The notes: generated by a model not told the origin, from the sequence alone. Positions 54,142-63,544 are shown, counted from the stretch's first letter. The stretch: 64,000 nt of DNA from JABJAG01 sp038137215 (GCA_038137215.1 JAYQBG010000011.1:1-64000), one strand, 5' to 3'. Numbers and translations: made by a program.

Positions 54142-55544
54142 CGGGTAGCCAGTCCGGCCAGCTGGACCCGGAAGCCCTCCATATCGTCGAGGCAGCGCAG
54201 ATCAAGCCAGAGCGCGTCGTCCTGGACCCGGCCGATGACGGGGACCGGCAGGCTACGGAGTTGCGCGGCCAGCCGCTTGAGCGCGGCACCCCGGCCGCGC
54301 GCCTTGAGCGGTGTGATCGTGATGGCGGCGCTGTCCAGGGTTTCCACCGGAAGCGCACCCGAGCCGATCTGACCGGCACAATCGGCGATCGCCACCTCGT
54401 AGTCGTCCCCCAGCGCGTTCGAGACATCGCCGAGGAGCGCTTCGGCATCGGCACGGATATCCGCGGCCTTGCGTGCGAGACGACCCAGTGTGGGCAGGCG
54501 ATCGGCTAGCCGGTCCGGGTCGCGATACAGCCGCAGCGTGGCGGCCAGTGCCGCAAGCGTGGCCTTGTCGCAGCGCAGGGTCCGTTTGAGCGGATTTTTC
54601 TTGAGCTTCGCGATCAGGTCTTTCCGCCCGACAATCAAACCGGCCTGGGGGCCGCCCAGCAGCTTGTCCCCGGAAAAAGTGATGATGTCGGCCCCTGCCG
54701 CGATGGTTTCGCGCGGTGTGGGTTCGTGGGGCAGGCCCCAGCGCTTGAGATCGACCAGCGCACCGGCGCCCAGGTCCACGGCAAAGGGCACGCCGCCCGC
54801 CCTGGCGATTTCGGCGAGTTCCGGTTCTTCGACGCTCGCGGTGAAGCCCTGCACCATGTAGTTCGACGTGTGCACTTTCATGATGAGACCGGTGCGGTCC
54901 CCGAGGGCTTCTTCGAAGTCCCTGGCGTGGGTCCGGTTGGTGGTGCCCACCTCGACGAGTTTGGCCCCGGCACGTGACATGATGTCGGGGATGCGGAACG
55001 CGCCGCCGATCTCCACCAGTTCGCCGCGGGAGACCGGGACTTCCTTGCGGAGCGCCAGCGCGTTGAGCAGCAGCAGGACGGCCCCGGCATTGTTGTTGAC
55101 CACCGTCGCCGCTTCGGCGCCGGTGAGTTCACAAAGCAGGTCCTCGACATGGACGTCGCGGTCGCCGCGCTTGCCAGAGGCCAGATCGAATTCGAGATTG
55201 CTTGCACCCCGTGCGGCATCGGCCATGGCGGAGATCGCTTCCTCGGCCAGCGGGGCGCGGCCCAGATTGGTGTGCAGCACCGTGCCGGTCAGGTTGAAAA
55301 CCGGTTTCAGGGACGGGGAGGCGGCGCGGGCGAGCCGGGCGGCCGCGCTCTGTCCGATGGCCGCTTCGCTGATGACCAAGTCTTCACCCTTTGCCATTGC
55401 GGCCCGGGTCTCGCTGAGCACGGACCGCAGGGCCGACGCGGTCGGCTCGCGGCCATGAGATTCCACGAGGGTTGCAATCTCGGGCGCCTGCAAAAGGCGG
55501 TCGAGAGAGGGAATGGCGGAAAAGTCGGGTTGCGTATCGGACAT
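54138..55544 (-). CDS. selA: L-seryl-tRNA(Sec) selenium transferase
   Basis: 468 residues from ATG 55544. Family blocks: FNLTGTVLHTNLGRAPL, VNNNAGAVLLLLNALA (PLP site region) and ITFSGDKLLGGPQAGLIVGRKDLI, which contains the PLP lysine. It converts seryl-tRNA-Sec to selenocysteyl-tRNA-Sec using selenophosphate. Operon with selB. Upstream in-frame codons to 55571 are possible but weaker. Confidence 0.96.
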   Translation of the reverse strand: MSDTQPDFSAIPSLDRLLQAPEIATLVESHGREPTASALRSVLSETRAAMAKGEDLVISEAAIGQSAAARLARAASPSLKPVFNLTGTVLHTNLGRAPLAEEAISAMADAARGASNLEFDLASGKRGDRDVHVEDLLCELTGAEAATVVNNNAGAVLLLLNALALRKEVPVSRGELVEIGGAFRIPDIMSRAGAKLVEVGTTNRTHARDFEEALGDRTGLIMKVHTSNYMVQGFTASVEEPELAEIARAGGVPFAVDLGAGALVDLKRWGLPHEPTPRETIAAGADIITFSGDKLLGGPQAGLIVGRKDLIAKLKKNPLKRTLRCDKATLAALAATLRLYRDPDRLADRLPTLGRLARKAADIRADAEALLGDVSNALGDDYEVAIADCAGQIGSGALPVETLDSAAITITPLKARGRGAALKRLAAQLRSLPVPVIGRVQDDALWLDLRCLDDMEGFRVQLAGLATR

Positions 55545-55620
55545 GGGCGGGGATTGTTTAGCGCCGGGCACATTCGATCAAGGCTGATATAGTGATTAGC
55601 GTTCATCATATTTGCGACGG

Positions 55621-56294
55621 ATGGTCATGCCCGCGATCTCAGCCCAGCTCTACGACTACGAATTCGACCCGTCCGGGCTAGTTCTCTTCGCCATCGACAT
55701 GCAGCGCGATTATCTGGAGGAGGGCGGCTATGGCTCGTCCCTAGGGATCGATCCCGGACCCAGCCGGGCGATCATTCCCGCCATGGCCGCGCTGATCGCA
55801 GCCTTTCGCGCGCTCCGTCTTCCCATTGTGCACACCCGCCAGTGCCACAAGCCCGACCTATCCGATTGTCCGCCCGCCAAGTTGCGCCGTGGCCGTCAGA
55901 AGCTGAAGATCGGTGACGCGGGTCCCATGGGCCGGCTGCTGATCTGTGGCGAGCCGGGAATTGACATTGTGCCGGAACTCGCCCCCGAAGTCGGGGAGAT
56001 TGTGATCGACAAGCCAGGCAAGGGGTCCTTCTACAACACCGGGCTGCAGGACGAACTGGATCGTCTGGGGGCGACCCATTTGATTGTGACCGGTGTGATC
56101 ACCGAAGTCTGTGTTCAGACAACGATTCGCGAAGCCAATGACCGTGGCTATGATTGCCTGCTCGTCGAAGACGCGACCGAGAGCTACTATCCCGACTTCA
56201 AGCAGGCGACCACGAGATGGTCCGGTCTTCCGATGCGTTGATCGGCTGGACCGGTACATCGGATCAGGTGCTCGACGCGCTGGCGCAGCTCTAG
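55621..56294 (+). pseudogene. isochorismatase/ureidoacrylate-type amidohydrolase, frameshifted near the 3' end
   Basis: LFAIDMQRDYLEEGGYG (catalytic Asp), GPMGRLLICGEPGIDIVPEL, then DELDRLGATHLIVTGVITEVCVQTTIREA (catalytic Cys) match the isochorismatase fold, ureidoacrylate hydrolase-like. At about 56212 the reading frame breaks: with one G added (ACC ACG GAG ATG) it goes on as EMVRSSDALIGWTGTSDQVLDALAQL and stops at 56294. Without it, it ends at 56241. The lost bases cost about 25 residues. TTG 55612, ATG 55621 and ATG 55627 are possible starts. Confidence 0.7.
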
Positions 56295-56303
56295 GCGGTT
56301 TTC

Positions 56304-57188
56304 ATGAAAGATTGGGGCGGGATTGCCGCGGGATGCGGCACGGTTTTGTGTTTTGTTGCCATGTTGGTCGCGGGCCGGTTGGGTGCGACCACGGACGCGC
56401 TGACGATCTATGATCTTGCAGGCCTGCGGATGGGGGTTGCTGCATTTCTTGCCGCACCGTTCCTGTTGCGCGCCTATCCCTGGGGCGTGGGTATGCGGCC
56501 GCACATTGTCGTGGCGTTTTTTGGCGGCGCGCCGTTCGTCCTGTTGATCTTTGGCGGGATGATCTTTGCACCGGTCGGCCATGCCGCGGTGATGATGAAC
56601 GGGGCCCTGCCGGTATTTGCCGCACTGGTAACCTGGGTCTGGATCGGCGACCGGCCCGGACGCTGGCAATGGGCGGGCATCGCCGCGATTGTGGTGGGTG
56701 TTGCCGCCGTTGGCTGGGACGCAGTGACCGGCGGAGTTCCGGGGCAATGGCGCGGCCATCTGATGTTTCTCGGTGCATCCGTATTTGCGGCGCTCTGGTA
56801 CACCGGCATGCGGGCCTGGCGGTTGTCGGTCATCCAGTCCATAGCCGCGCTTCTGGTCACCAATGCGCTGATCTATGTGCCGATCTGGCTGCTGTTTCTG
56901 CCCACTGGTCTGTGGGCGGCACCGCTGCTCGACATTGCCCTGCAGGTTGTTGTGCACGGGGTGTTCGGCGCGTTCCTCTGTATCCTCGGTCACGCCTATT
57001 CGGTGAAGACCATTGGTCCGACGCGTCAGGCGGCGATCATGTCCGGGGCCCCGGCCCTGGCTCTTTTTGTGGCCATTCCGACCCTTGGCGAGATTCCGAG
57101 CGCATTGAATATTGGCGGGGCGGTTTTGGTGACCGCAGGAATTCTGGCGACGGTCTTCCTGCATCGCCGGGCAACAAAGGAATCATGA
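56304..57188 (+). CDS. EamA/DMT family transporter
   Basis: 294 residues with ten hydrophobic segments. Two EamA halves: LGATTDALTIYDLAGLRMGVAAFLAAPFLL, and LLDIALQVVVHGVFGAFLCILG with the second repeat ending ATIPTLGEIPSALNIGGAVLVTAGI. Probably exports a small metabolite. It starts ten bases after the amidohydrolase, so they are an operon. Confidence 0.88.
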   Translation: MKDWGGIAAGCGTVLCFVAMLVAGRLGATTDALTIYDLAGLRMGVAAFLAAPFLLRAYPWGVGMRPHIVVAFFGGAPFVLLIFGGMIFAPVGHAAVMMNGALPVFAALVTWVWIGDRPGRWQWAGIAAIVVGVAAVGWDAVTGGVPGQWRGHLMFLGASVFAALWYTGMRAWRLSVIQSIAALLVTNALIYVPIWLLFLPTGLWAAPLLDIALQVVVHGVFGAFLCILGHAYSVKTIGPTRQAAIMSGAPALALFVAIPTLGEIPSALNIGGAVLVTAGILATVFLHRRATKES

Positions 57189-57225
57189 GATTGCACCCGG
57201 CGCTGCGCGTGCTAGAAAACGTGCC

Positions 57226-58245
57226 ATGTTAAAACTTTCCGTTCTCGATCAGTCTCCCGTGCGTGCCGGCGGCAATCCGCGTCAGGCGCTTGAAGAGACG
57301 ATCACCCTGGCGCAGGCCACCGAGAAACTCGGTTACAGCCGTTACTGGCTGGCCGAACACCATGGGACGGAAGGTTTTGCTGGGTCTTCGCCCGAAATTC
57401 TGGTGACCCGCGTGGCTGCAGCGACCAACACGATCCGGGTTGGCTCGGGTGGGGTGATGCTCAGCCATTATTCACCGCTGAAGGTGGCCGAGAATTTCAA
57501 GCTGCTGGAGAATCTTTACCCCGGCCGGATCGATCTGGGCATCGGCCGGGCGCCGGGCAGTGACGGGCTGACAGCTGCGGCGCTGGCCTATGGCAGCGAA
57601 ATCGGGATTGAGTATTTTCCCACCAAGATCGCCGACATGATGGCGTTTCTGTCCGATGAGGCCCCGGCCAGCGAGCCGTTCAAGACTGTGCGGGCCACAC
57701 CGTCAGTGCCACAGATTCCCGAGGTCTGGCTTCTCGGCTCGAGTGATCAGAGCGCGGCCTATGCCGCCCATTTCGGGCTGGCCTATACCTTTGCGCATTT
57801 CATCACGCCCCAGGCCAGCAAGCCGATCCTCGATTACTATCGTGCCAACTTCAAACCCTCTGACACGCGGGCGGCGCCTAAGGCGAGTGCGGGCGTATTT
57901 GTGATTTGCGCCGACACCCAGGAAGAGGCCGATTATCTGGCCGCGAGCCGGGATTATTGGCGTATGAAGCTGCAATACGGTCAGCATTTGCCCTATCCGC
58001 CGCCCGACGAGGCCTTGGCTTATCCCTACAGCGCCCAGGAACAACGGGTTGTGGAGTCCAACACGGCCAACCGGTTTACCGGTGACCCGGAGTCCCTGAA
58101 GGCGCAACTCACGGCATTTGCCGAAGAAAACGGACTGGATGAACTTGTCATTCTGACCATTACATACGACTTTGAGAAACGCATGCGGTCCTACGAATTG
58201 TTGGCCGATGCATTCGATCTGAGCCGCCAGCAAGAAGCGGCCTGA
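57226..58245 (+). CDS. LLM class flavin-dependent oxidoreductase (luciferase-like)
   Basis: 339 residues. MLKLSVLDQSPVRAGGNPRQALEETITLAQATEKLGYSRYWLAEHHG is the standard N-terminus of this group, and NLYPGRIDLGIGRAPGSD and VWLLGSSDQSAAYAAHFGLAYTFAHFI follow. Uses reduced flavin. Substrate unknown. ATG 57226 has no clear ribosome site, though a good family match. Confidence 0.93.
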   Translation: MLKLSVLDQSPVRAGGNPRQALEETITLAQATEKLGYSRYWLAEHHGTEGFAGSSPEILVTRVAAATNTIRVGSGGVMLSHYSPLKVAENFKLLENLYPGRIDLGIGRAPGSDGLTAAALAYGSEIGIEYFPTKIADMMAFLSDEAPASEPFKTVRATPSVPQIPEVWLLGSSDQSAAYAAHFGLAYTFAHFITPQASKPILDYYRANFKPSDTRAAPKASAGVFVICADTQEEADYLAASRDYWRMKLQYGQHLPYPPPDEALAYPYSAQEQRVVESNTANRFTGDPESLKAQLTAFAEENGLDELVILTITYDFEKRMRSYELLADAFDLSRQQEAA

Positions 58246-58303
58246 GACAACAACATCATCGACTGGGGCAGAAGCGCATCACCGCAATTCAGGAGAGCGG
58301 AAG

Positions 58304-58968
58304 ATGAGTGATGCGACCTTGCGGGCCGCTTTGGCGTCGGAGTGCGGCGTGACCGTCGGTTATTCGGGTGCTGATCTGACGGACGGCGCGGCGGCCACGG
58401 GCCTGATCGCGGAAGCCGAAGCTGCCATCGGCCGTGTGGATATTCTGGTCAACAATGCCGGCATCCAGCATGTCGCCCCGATTGACGAGTTTCCGCCGGA
58501 GCGTTGGGAAAAATCATCTCCCTTAATCTGGTGTCGTCCTTCTACACGACGGCAGCAGCGCTCAAGGGCATGAAGGCCCGGAACTTCGGGCGGATCGTCA
58601 ATATCGCCTCGGCCCATGGTCTGGTCGCCTCTCCCTATAAGTCGGCCTATGTGGCGGCCAAGCACGGACTGGTCGGCATGACCAAGACCGTGGCGCTGGA
58701 AGTGGCGGAAACCGCGACCACCTGCAACGCCATCTGTCCCGGTTTTGTGCAGACGCCACTGGTGGATGGTCAGATTGACGATCAAGCCAAGTCCCACGGC
58801 ATGTCACGCGAGGAGGTGATTCGGGATATCGTGCTGGCATCCCAGCCGAGCAAACGTTTTGTCGAAACCGAACACATCGCCGGAACGGTTCTGTTTCTGT
58901 GTGGGCCGTCCGGCGGTTCGTTCACGGGCGCCTCTCTGTCCATAGATGGGGGCTGGACAGCCCGATGA
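58304..58968 (+). pseudogene. 3-hydroxybutyrate dehydrogenase remnant, frameshifted and N-terminally truncated
   Basis: The sequence starts at LRAALASECGVTVGYSGADL, joining a family where about 45 earlier residues with the TGxxxGIG cofactor motif are missing. VDILVNNAGIQHVAPIDEFPPERW is clear. Then near 58510 an AAAAA run should be AAAAAA: adding one A restores KIISLNLVSSFYTTAA, YKSAYVAAKHGL and the C-terminal SLSIDGGWTAR. The missing Rossmann region makes it inactive whichever reading is right. A strong AGGAGAGCGGAAG ribosome site precedes ATG 58304. Confidence 0.8.
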
Positions 58969-60008
58969 GTGCGGCAAGGCGCGGCGCGGACAAGGGCCCT
59001 ATCAAGCGAATCAATCTGGCCCTGCAGGGCGGCGGCGCGCATGGCGCCTATTCCTGGGGTGTGCTCGACCGGCTGCTGGAGCATCCGCAGATTGAGGTTG
59101 ATGCGATCAGCGGCACCAGCGCCGGTGCCATGAACGCCGCGGTTCTGGCGGCGGGAATTGCCGAAGGCGGCAATGCCGGTGCGCGCGAAAGGCTCACGGA
59201 TTTCTGGCGGCACGTGTCCCTGATCGACAAGTTCAGCCCCGTGCGGCGAACCTTCTGGGAGTGGCTCAACGGGGGTTATACGCTCGAGCGCTCGCCCGGT
59301 CTGGCCTTCATGGAGACCCTGACGCGCACCTTTTCGCCCTATCAGGTCAACCCGCTCAACTTCAATCCGTTGCGAGGAATTCTGGAGAACCTGATCGACT
59401 TTGACACTCTGCGGCATGCGCAAGCTACGAAGCTTTTCATTTCGGCCACCAATGTCGTCACGGGACGTGCGCGCATCTTCGAGAACGCGGAGATGACCCC
59501 GGACGTGCTCCTGGCATCGGCCTGTCTTCCCCAGATGTTTCAGGCCGTTGAAATCGATGGTGAGCACTACTGGGATGGCGGGTTCATGGGGAACCCGGCG
59601 ATCTATCCGCTGATCTATGGTGTGGAAACGCAGGACGTGGTGCTGGTGCAGATCAATCCGCTCGAACGGCATGGTGTCCCGAAATCGGCACGCGATATTC
59701 AGAACCGGATCAACGAGATCAGTTTCAACGCCAGTCTGATGCATGAGATGCGTGCGATTCAGTTCGTGACGCGTCTGATCGACGAGGGTGAGCTCGATTC
59801 CAGAAACTAGAAGCGCATGCTCATCGACATGATCGAGGCCGAGGATGCGCTGGAAGCATTCGGCGCTTCCTCGAAACTCAATGCCGATTGGGATTTTCTG
59901 ACCACGCTGAAAGATGTCGGTCGCGATGCCGCTAACAACTGGCTGGACGAGAATTTTGACAAGGTCGGCGTTGAATCGACGGTCAATCTGCGTGAGCAGT
60001 TTTTCTAG
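58965..60008 (+). pseudogene. patatin-like phospholipase interrupted by in-frame TAG
   Basis: From ATG 58965 (ATGA overlap with the upstream stop) the frame is 347 codons with one TAG at codon 282 (59808..59810). LALQGGGAHGAYSWGVLDRLLEH and GTSAGAMNAAVL (serine elbow) and DGGFMGN (catalytic Asp) are patatin motifs. After the stop, KRMLIDMIEAEDALEAFGASSKLNADWDFLTTLKDVGRDAA is the normal C-terminal end of this family. A Tyr codon is usual before KRML, so a one-base change made the stop. Patatins release fatty acids from lipids. Confidence 0.8.
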
Positions 60009-60020
60009 GCGCGATTACCA

Positions 60021-60545
60021 TTACGCCCAGAGTTCGGGCTTCCGCCAGGGTGAGGTCACCGAAAGTACTCCTGCCGGACCGGCTTCTCCATCCTGCAATC
60101 CAAGTGATTGCCATGCGCCCTGCCAGTCTTCCGGCAACGGGTAGGGCGGCTGAACATCGCTTTCGGGCTGGAACCCGAAGCGCCCGTAATATGCCGGGTC
60201 GCCGAGCACATATATGCGAACGGCACCCTCGTCCCGTCGCCGACGCATGCCTTCATGGATCAACGCGGTGCCGATTCCCTGACGCTGGCATTCGGGTGCA
60301 ACCGCAAGCGGTGCGAGCAGGCTCAGGGCGCTGGGAAACCCCCCGACCGTGCATCTGGTGAAGGCGATGTGGCCGATGACGTTTTCCTGCCGGGTCGCGA
60401 CAAGCGACAAGACGTTGGGTTCGTCCTTCAGCAGTTCATCGACGACCGGCAGCAGGTCTTCATCCGGGAATGCTGCCGGATACAGGCGCTGGAGTGCGGC
60501 CCGATCTCCGGGGCGAGAGACCCGGATTTCAATATCATCCTGCAT
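60021..60545 (-). CDS. GNAT family N-acetyltransferase
   Basis: 174 residues with the acetyl-CoA-binding GNAT pattern: LLAPLAVAPECQRQGIGTALIHEGMRR (Q/RxxGxG/A) and VLGDPAYYGRFGFQP, which resembles the YjdJ/predicted N-acetyltransferase YhbS group. Cytoplasmic. The substrate is unknown. It is convergent with the patatin gene. Start ATG 60545. Confidence 0.92.
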   Translation of the reverse strand: MQDDIEIRVSRPGDRAALQRLYPAAFPDEDLLPVVDELLKDEPNVLSLVATRQENVIGHIAFTRCTVGGFPSALSLLAPLAVAPECQRQGIGTALIHEGMRRRRDEGAVRIYVLGDPAYYGRFGFQPESDVQPPYPLPEDWQGAWQSLGLQDGEAGPAGVLSVTSPWRKPELWA

Positions 60546-60550
60546 CGCGC

Positions 60551-61078
60551 CTAGATATCGCGACTGGCTTCCTGATCGGCATCGATGATGGATTGCGGCA
60601 CCACGATTCCCGCATTGGGATCGGGGTGGTCGCCATAGATCACCATCACCATGCCGACCTCGGTGCCGGTGTTCTCCACTGAGCGCATCAGATGCGGCGG
60701 GACAGAGAAGGTGTCGTGGGGATTCAGCACGACGTGGTTTTCGCCCGCATTGCCCAAGTGGATCGTGTACTGGCCGCGCATGCAGATGAAGGTTTCGGTG
60801 TAGTCATGGGCGTGCAGCACCGGATGATGGCCGGGCTCCGACTGGACGTAACAAAGGTGGAAGCTGTGGAGCTTATCGACCTTGGCCGGACCGGCCATGT
60901 TGTCGGGCGAAATGACCCAGCGGATCCCCAGGCGCAGATCCGGATTGTTGGCGTCGCGGAAGGCGTCCGGGTCCGGTTCCAGATCGTCGATGCGTGCAAT
61001 CCAGTCCTCAACCTCTTCGGGCGGTAGCTCGATGCCTTCCCCGGGCCGGCGTTTATAGGGCGTGCGTTGTGCAGCCAT
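60551..61078 (-). CDS. cupin domain protein
   Basis: 175 residues. One cupin core with SEPGHHPVLHAHDYTETFICMRGQYTIHLG (His/His/Glu metal ligands) and VLNPHDTFSVPPHLMRSVENTG. The ATG overlaps the stop of the neighbouring cupin gene (ATGA), so they are co-translated and may form a complex or act on one substrate. Likely metal-dependent enzyme or sensor; substrate unknown. Confidence 0.85.
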   Translation of the reverse strand: MAAQRTPYKRRPGEGIELPPEEVEDWIARIDDLEPDPDAFRDANNPDLRLGIRWVISPDNMAGPAKVDKLHSFHLCYVQSEPGHHPVLHAHDYTETFICMRGQYTIHLGNAGENHVVLNPHDTFSVPPHLMRSVENTGTEVGMVMVIYGDHPDPNAGIVVPQSIIDADQEASRDI

Positions 61079-61647
61079 CACTCGGCCCCGACATTGAACT
61101 TCATGGATGTATGCGCCTCGATCGCGTCCCGCACTTCGGGCCCGTATTTGGCCGCGACGTCTGCACCGACCGATTTGGCATAGCCGACATCGTTCTGATT
61201 GGTGCCCAGAATAATGACGAAGAGCAGCGCGGTTTCGTCCGATACGTTCCGGAATGCGCGGGTTACGCCCAAGGGCACATTGACCATGTCGTGTTGTTCA
61301 AGAACGTCACGATATTCGCCGTTGTCGCCCCAGCGAATCTCGAACTTGCCCTTGAGGCAGAAGAAAATCTCATGTGTCTCCATATGGGCATGCAGCATCG
61401 GTCCGTCGCCGGGCGGACATTCGGCGATGCTCAGCGAGAGTCCCGGCGGTCCTTTGGCGGCTGTGAATTGATGCGATCCTGCCGCATCGGCGGGGGCCAG
61501 CAGCGTGTAGAGCGTCTTTGCCGTCAGCATCTCATAGGCCTCGGTCGGGATGCCGAGGGATTCGTAGTTACCCTTCTTGGGCTGCAACGCGTTGAACCGC
61601 ACGATGTGCTCCTGCATGCCGTCCGGCCCGATATCGATGGTTTTCAT
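61078..61647 (-). CDS. cupin domain protein
   Basis: 189 residues. Cupin motif AECPPGDGPMLHAHMETHEIFFCLKGKFEIRWGDNG followed by LEQHDMVNVPLGVTRAFRNVSDETALLFVIILG. A partial resemblance to quercetin-type dioxygenases exists but is not decisive. First gene of the two-cupin operon; start ATG 61647. A GGAGGATCC site lies upstream. Confidence 0.85.
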   Translation of the reverse strand: MKTIDIGPDGMQEHIVRFNALQPKKGNYESLGIPTEAYEMLTAKTLYTLLAPADAAGSHQFTAAKGPPGLSLSIAECPPGDGPMLHAHMETHEIFFCLKGKFEIRWGDNGEYRDVLEQHDMVNVPLGVTRAFRNVSDETALLFVIILGTNQNDVGYAKSVGADVAAKYGPEVRDAIEAHTSMKFNVGAE

Positions 61648-61851
61648 GGCGGATCCTCCTGAGACGAATGAAATCACGCCCCGTGCTGCACTCTCAAGCA
61701 GGCGGTGTCTGAACGTCTTGCCTGCTGAAACGACCGGTTTCTCGATATAGCAGTTGCTTAACCTTTTACCCGCAGACTGTTCCCTAACGCGCTGTCACAG
61801 GCCTGACAAGCAGAACTCTGACGTCGACTCCAGGAAGGAACGAGGCGCAGC

Positions 61852-62866
61852 ATGTTGAAGCAATCGCTCATCGCCGGGCTTGGCCTGGTCCTGTCGGCCG
61901 TCAGCTCATGGGCTGCGGAGGATGCCCTGCATCTCTCCGTTGTCAGTGCGCTTCCGAAAAACCATGTCGCCCTGAAGATATTTCGGGAGCGTTTTCAGTC
62001 CGAGGTCGAACGCCGGATGGCCGAAGCGGAAGCCGGAACGGTTGTCTGGGATGAGACCCATGCGGGCACCCTGGCGCGCTACGGCGGCGTGCTGGAGGCC
62101 GTGGAGGATGACCTGGCGCTGTTCGGGATCGTGTCGGTGAATCTGAGACCAAACGCCTACCGCTCCAGAACCTGACATTTCGCACGCCGTTTACCACCGA
62201 ATCCTGCGTGACTGTCGGCAGCGCCTATCATGCAATTCATCAGACCCTGGATGGCATGACAGCCCCCTTTGCAGCCGCCCGTCAGACCTATCTCGCCGCC
62301 CTGGCGAGTGACGGCTACAACTTCATTGCGACACAGAAAATCCGGAATGCTGCCGATATGCGTGGGGTGCCCATGGCCGTCACGGACCGGATCGAGGACT
62401 AGATCGCGGGCGTGGACGCGCGCCGGTCCGCCTGCAGGCGAAACTTCTCAACGCGCGGCTGGAAGACGGTGCCCTTGTGGGCGCGCTTCTTCCGACGACG
62501 GAAATGCAACGGCTCGGCCTGAAGCGGCACGCCGATCATTTCACGCGTACCGGCTTCGGGGCGCAGGTTCCCTTTGTGGTGACAGTGAACACGAAAGCTT
62601 TTGACGCGCTTCCCGCCGCGCTGCGTGAGGCCGTTCGTGAAACCGTTTCAGACTTTGTTCCCGCTGCCGCCGAGGACTATTGTGCAGCCGGGCTCGCGGC
62701 GCTTGAGAANNNNNNNNNNNNNNNNNNNNNNNNNNNNNNNNNNNNNNNNNNNNNNNNNNNNNNNNNNNNNNNNNNNNNNNNNNNNNNNNNNNNNNNNNNN
62801 NNNNNNNNNGGCGCTTGAGAAACTGGTGCCCACCATGACCGAGGTGTCCCGGGCCCCTGTCAACTA
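61852..62866 (+). pseudogene. TRAP solute-binding protein (DctP family), multiple lesions and an assembly gap
   Basis: A signal peptide (LIAGLGLVLSAVSSWA) and DctP-type text are spread over three frames: HLSVVSALPKNHVALKIF..., then SETKRLPLQNLTFRTPFTTESCVTVG..., then ALLPTTEMQRLGLKRHADHFTRTGFG. Single-base losses near 62140 and 62420 explain the frame changes. A TAG at 62400-62402 (RIED-stop-IAGVD) interrupts the middle part. The 100-N gap lies near the end. It could be a decayed gene or a badly assembled one; it is far from the dctM permease. Confidence 0.75.
62710..62809. other. assembly gap (100 N) inside the solute-binding gene
   Basis: Exactly 100 N. GGCGCTTGAGAA occurs both before (62698-62709) and after (62810 on), so the contig ends overlap by about 12 bases. 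Confidence 0.9.
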
Positions 62867-62923
62867 GACCGCGCTGTCCGGGCGTGAGAGCGTGCCCCTG
62901 TCCGTTTGCCGGGAGCACGTTTT

Positions 62924-63544
62924 GTGACGTTTGAAATCCGGTTTGCCTATCTGATCACCGTCCTGTTTTTCATGGTCACGCCGGGGCCCAGCCATCTTCT
63001 GATGCTGTCCAACAGCATGGCCCACGGATTTCGGCCATCGCTCGCAACCGCGCTGGGCGATCTCAGTGCCAACAGTCTGCAAATTCTGGCGGCCGGGCTT
63101 GGGCTCGCCTCGCTGGTCCTCGCCTCCCAGGATTTCTTCACCGTCGTCAAATGGGCCGGCGTGGCCTATCTGGTCTATCTGGGCATTCAGAAAATTCGCA
63201 CAGCCGGTCGCATGCCGTCCGCCGCCTCCGGCGGGCCGGGCCGGCACAGTCTTTTCCTGCAAGGCTTCCTGACATCGGCTGTGAACCCCAAGGCGGTGGT
63301 GTTCTTCGCGGGCCTGTTTCCGCTGTTTCTGGATCCGGGCGCCCCCCTGGCATCGCAGATCTTCATCCTCGGTGTCACCTATATCGTCGTTGATGGCAGC
63401 TTTCTGTGTTTCTACGGGGCCGCCGCCGGGTGGCTTTCCAAACGTCTGCAGGCCCGTGCGAAAGCCTGGCTGGACCGGGCGTCGGGCGGCTTCCTGATCG
63501 CGGCCGCGGTTCTGCTCAGTCTCAGGCAGGCCGGAACACGATAG
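62924..63544 (+). CDS. LysE family translocator (RhtB-type exporter)
   Basis: 206 residues with six hydrophobic helices. FFMVTPGPSHLLMLSNSMAHGF is the diagnostic start of RhtB/LysE exporters; SLATALGDLSANSLQILAAGLGLASLVL and GFLTSAVNPKAVVFFAGLFPLFLDPGAPLASQIFILGVTYIVVDG follow. Probably exports amino acids or related compounds. GTG 62924 has GGGAG at -9 and is preferred over TTG 62906. Confidence 0.9.
   Translation: MTFEIRFAYLITVLFFMVTPGPSHLLMLSNSMAHGFRPSLATALGDLSANSLQILAAGLGLASLVLASQDFFTVVKWAGVAYLVYLGIQKIRTAGRMPSAASGGPGRHSLFLQGFLTSAVNPKAVVFFAGLFPLFLDPGAPLASQIFILGVTYIVVDGSFLCFYGAAAGWLSKRLQARAKAWLDRASGGFLIAAAVLLSLRQAGTR

Noticed and set aside
1..62402. Genome-wide reassignment of TAG (e.g. 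Gln, Tyr or pyrrolysine)
   Set aside because: Many intact genes of normal length end in TAG and there is no tRNA(CTA) in the window.
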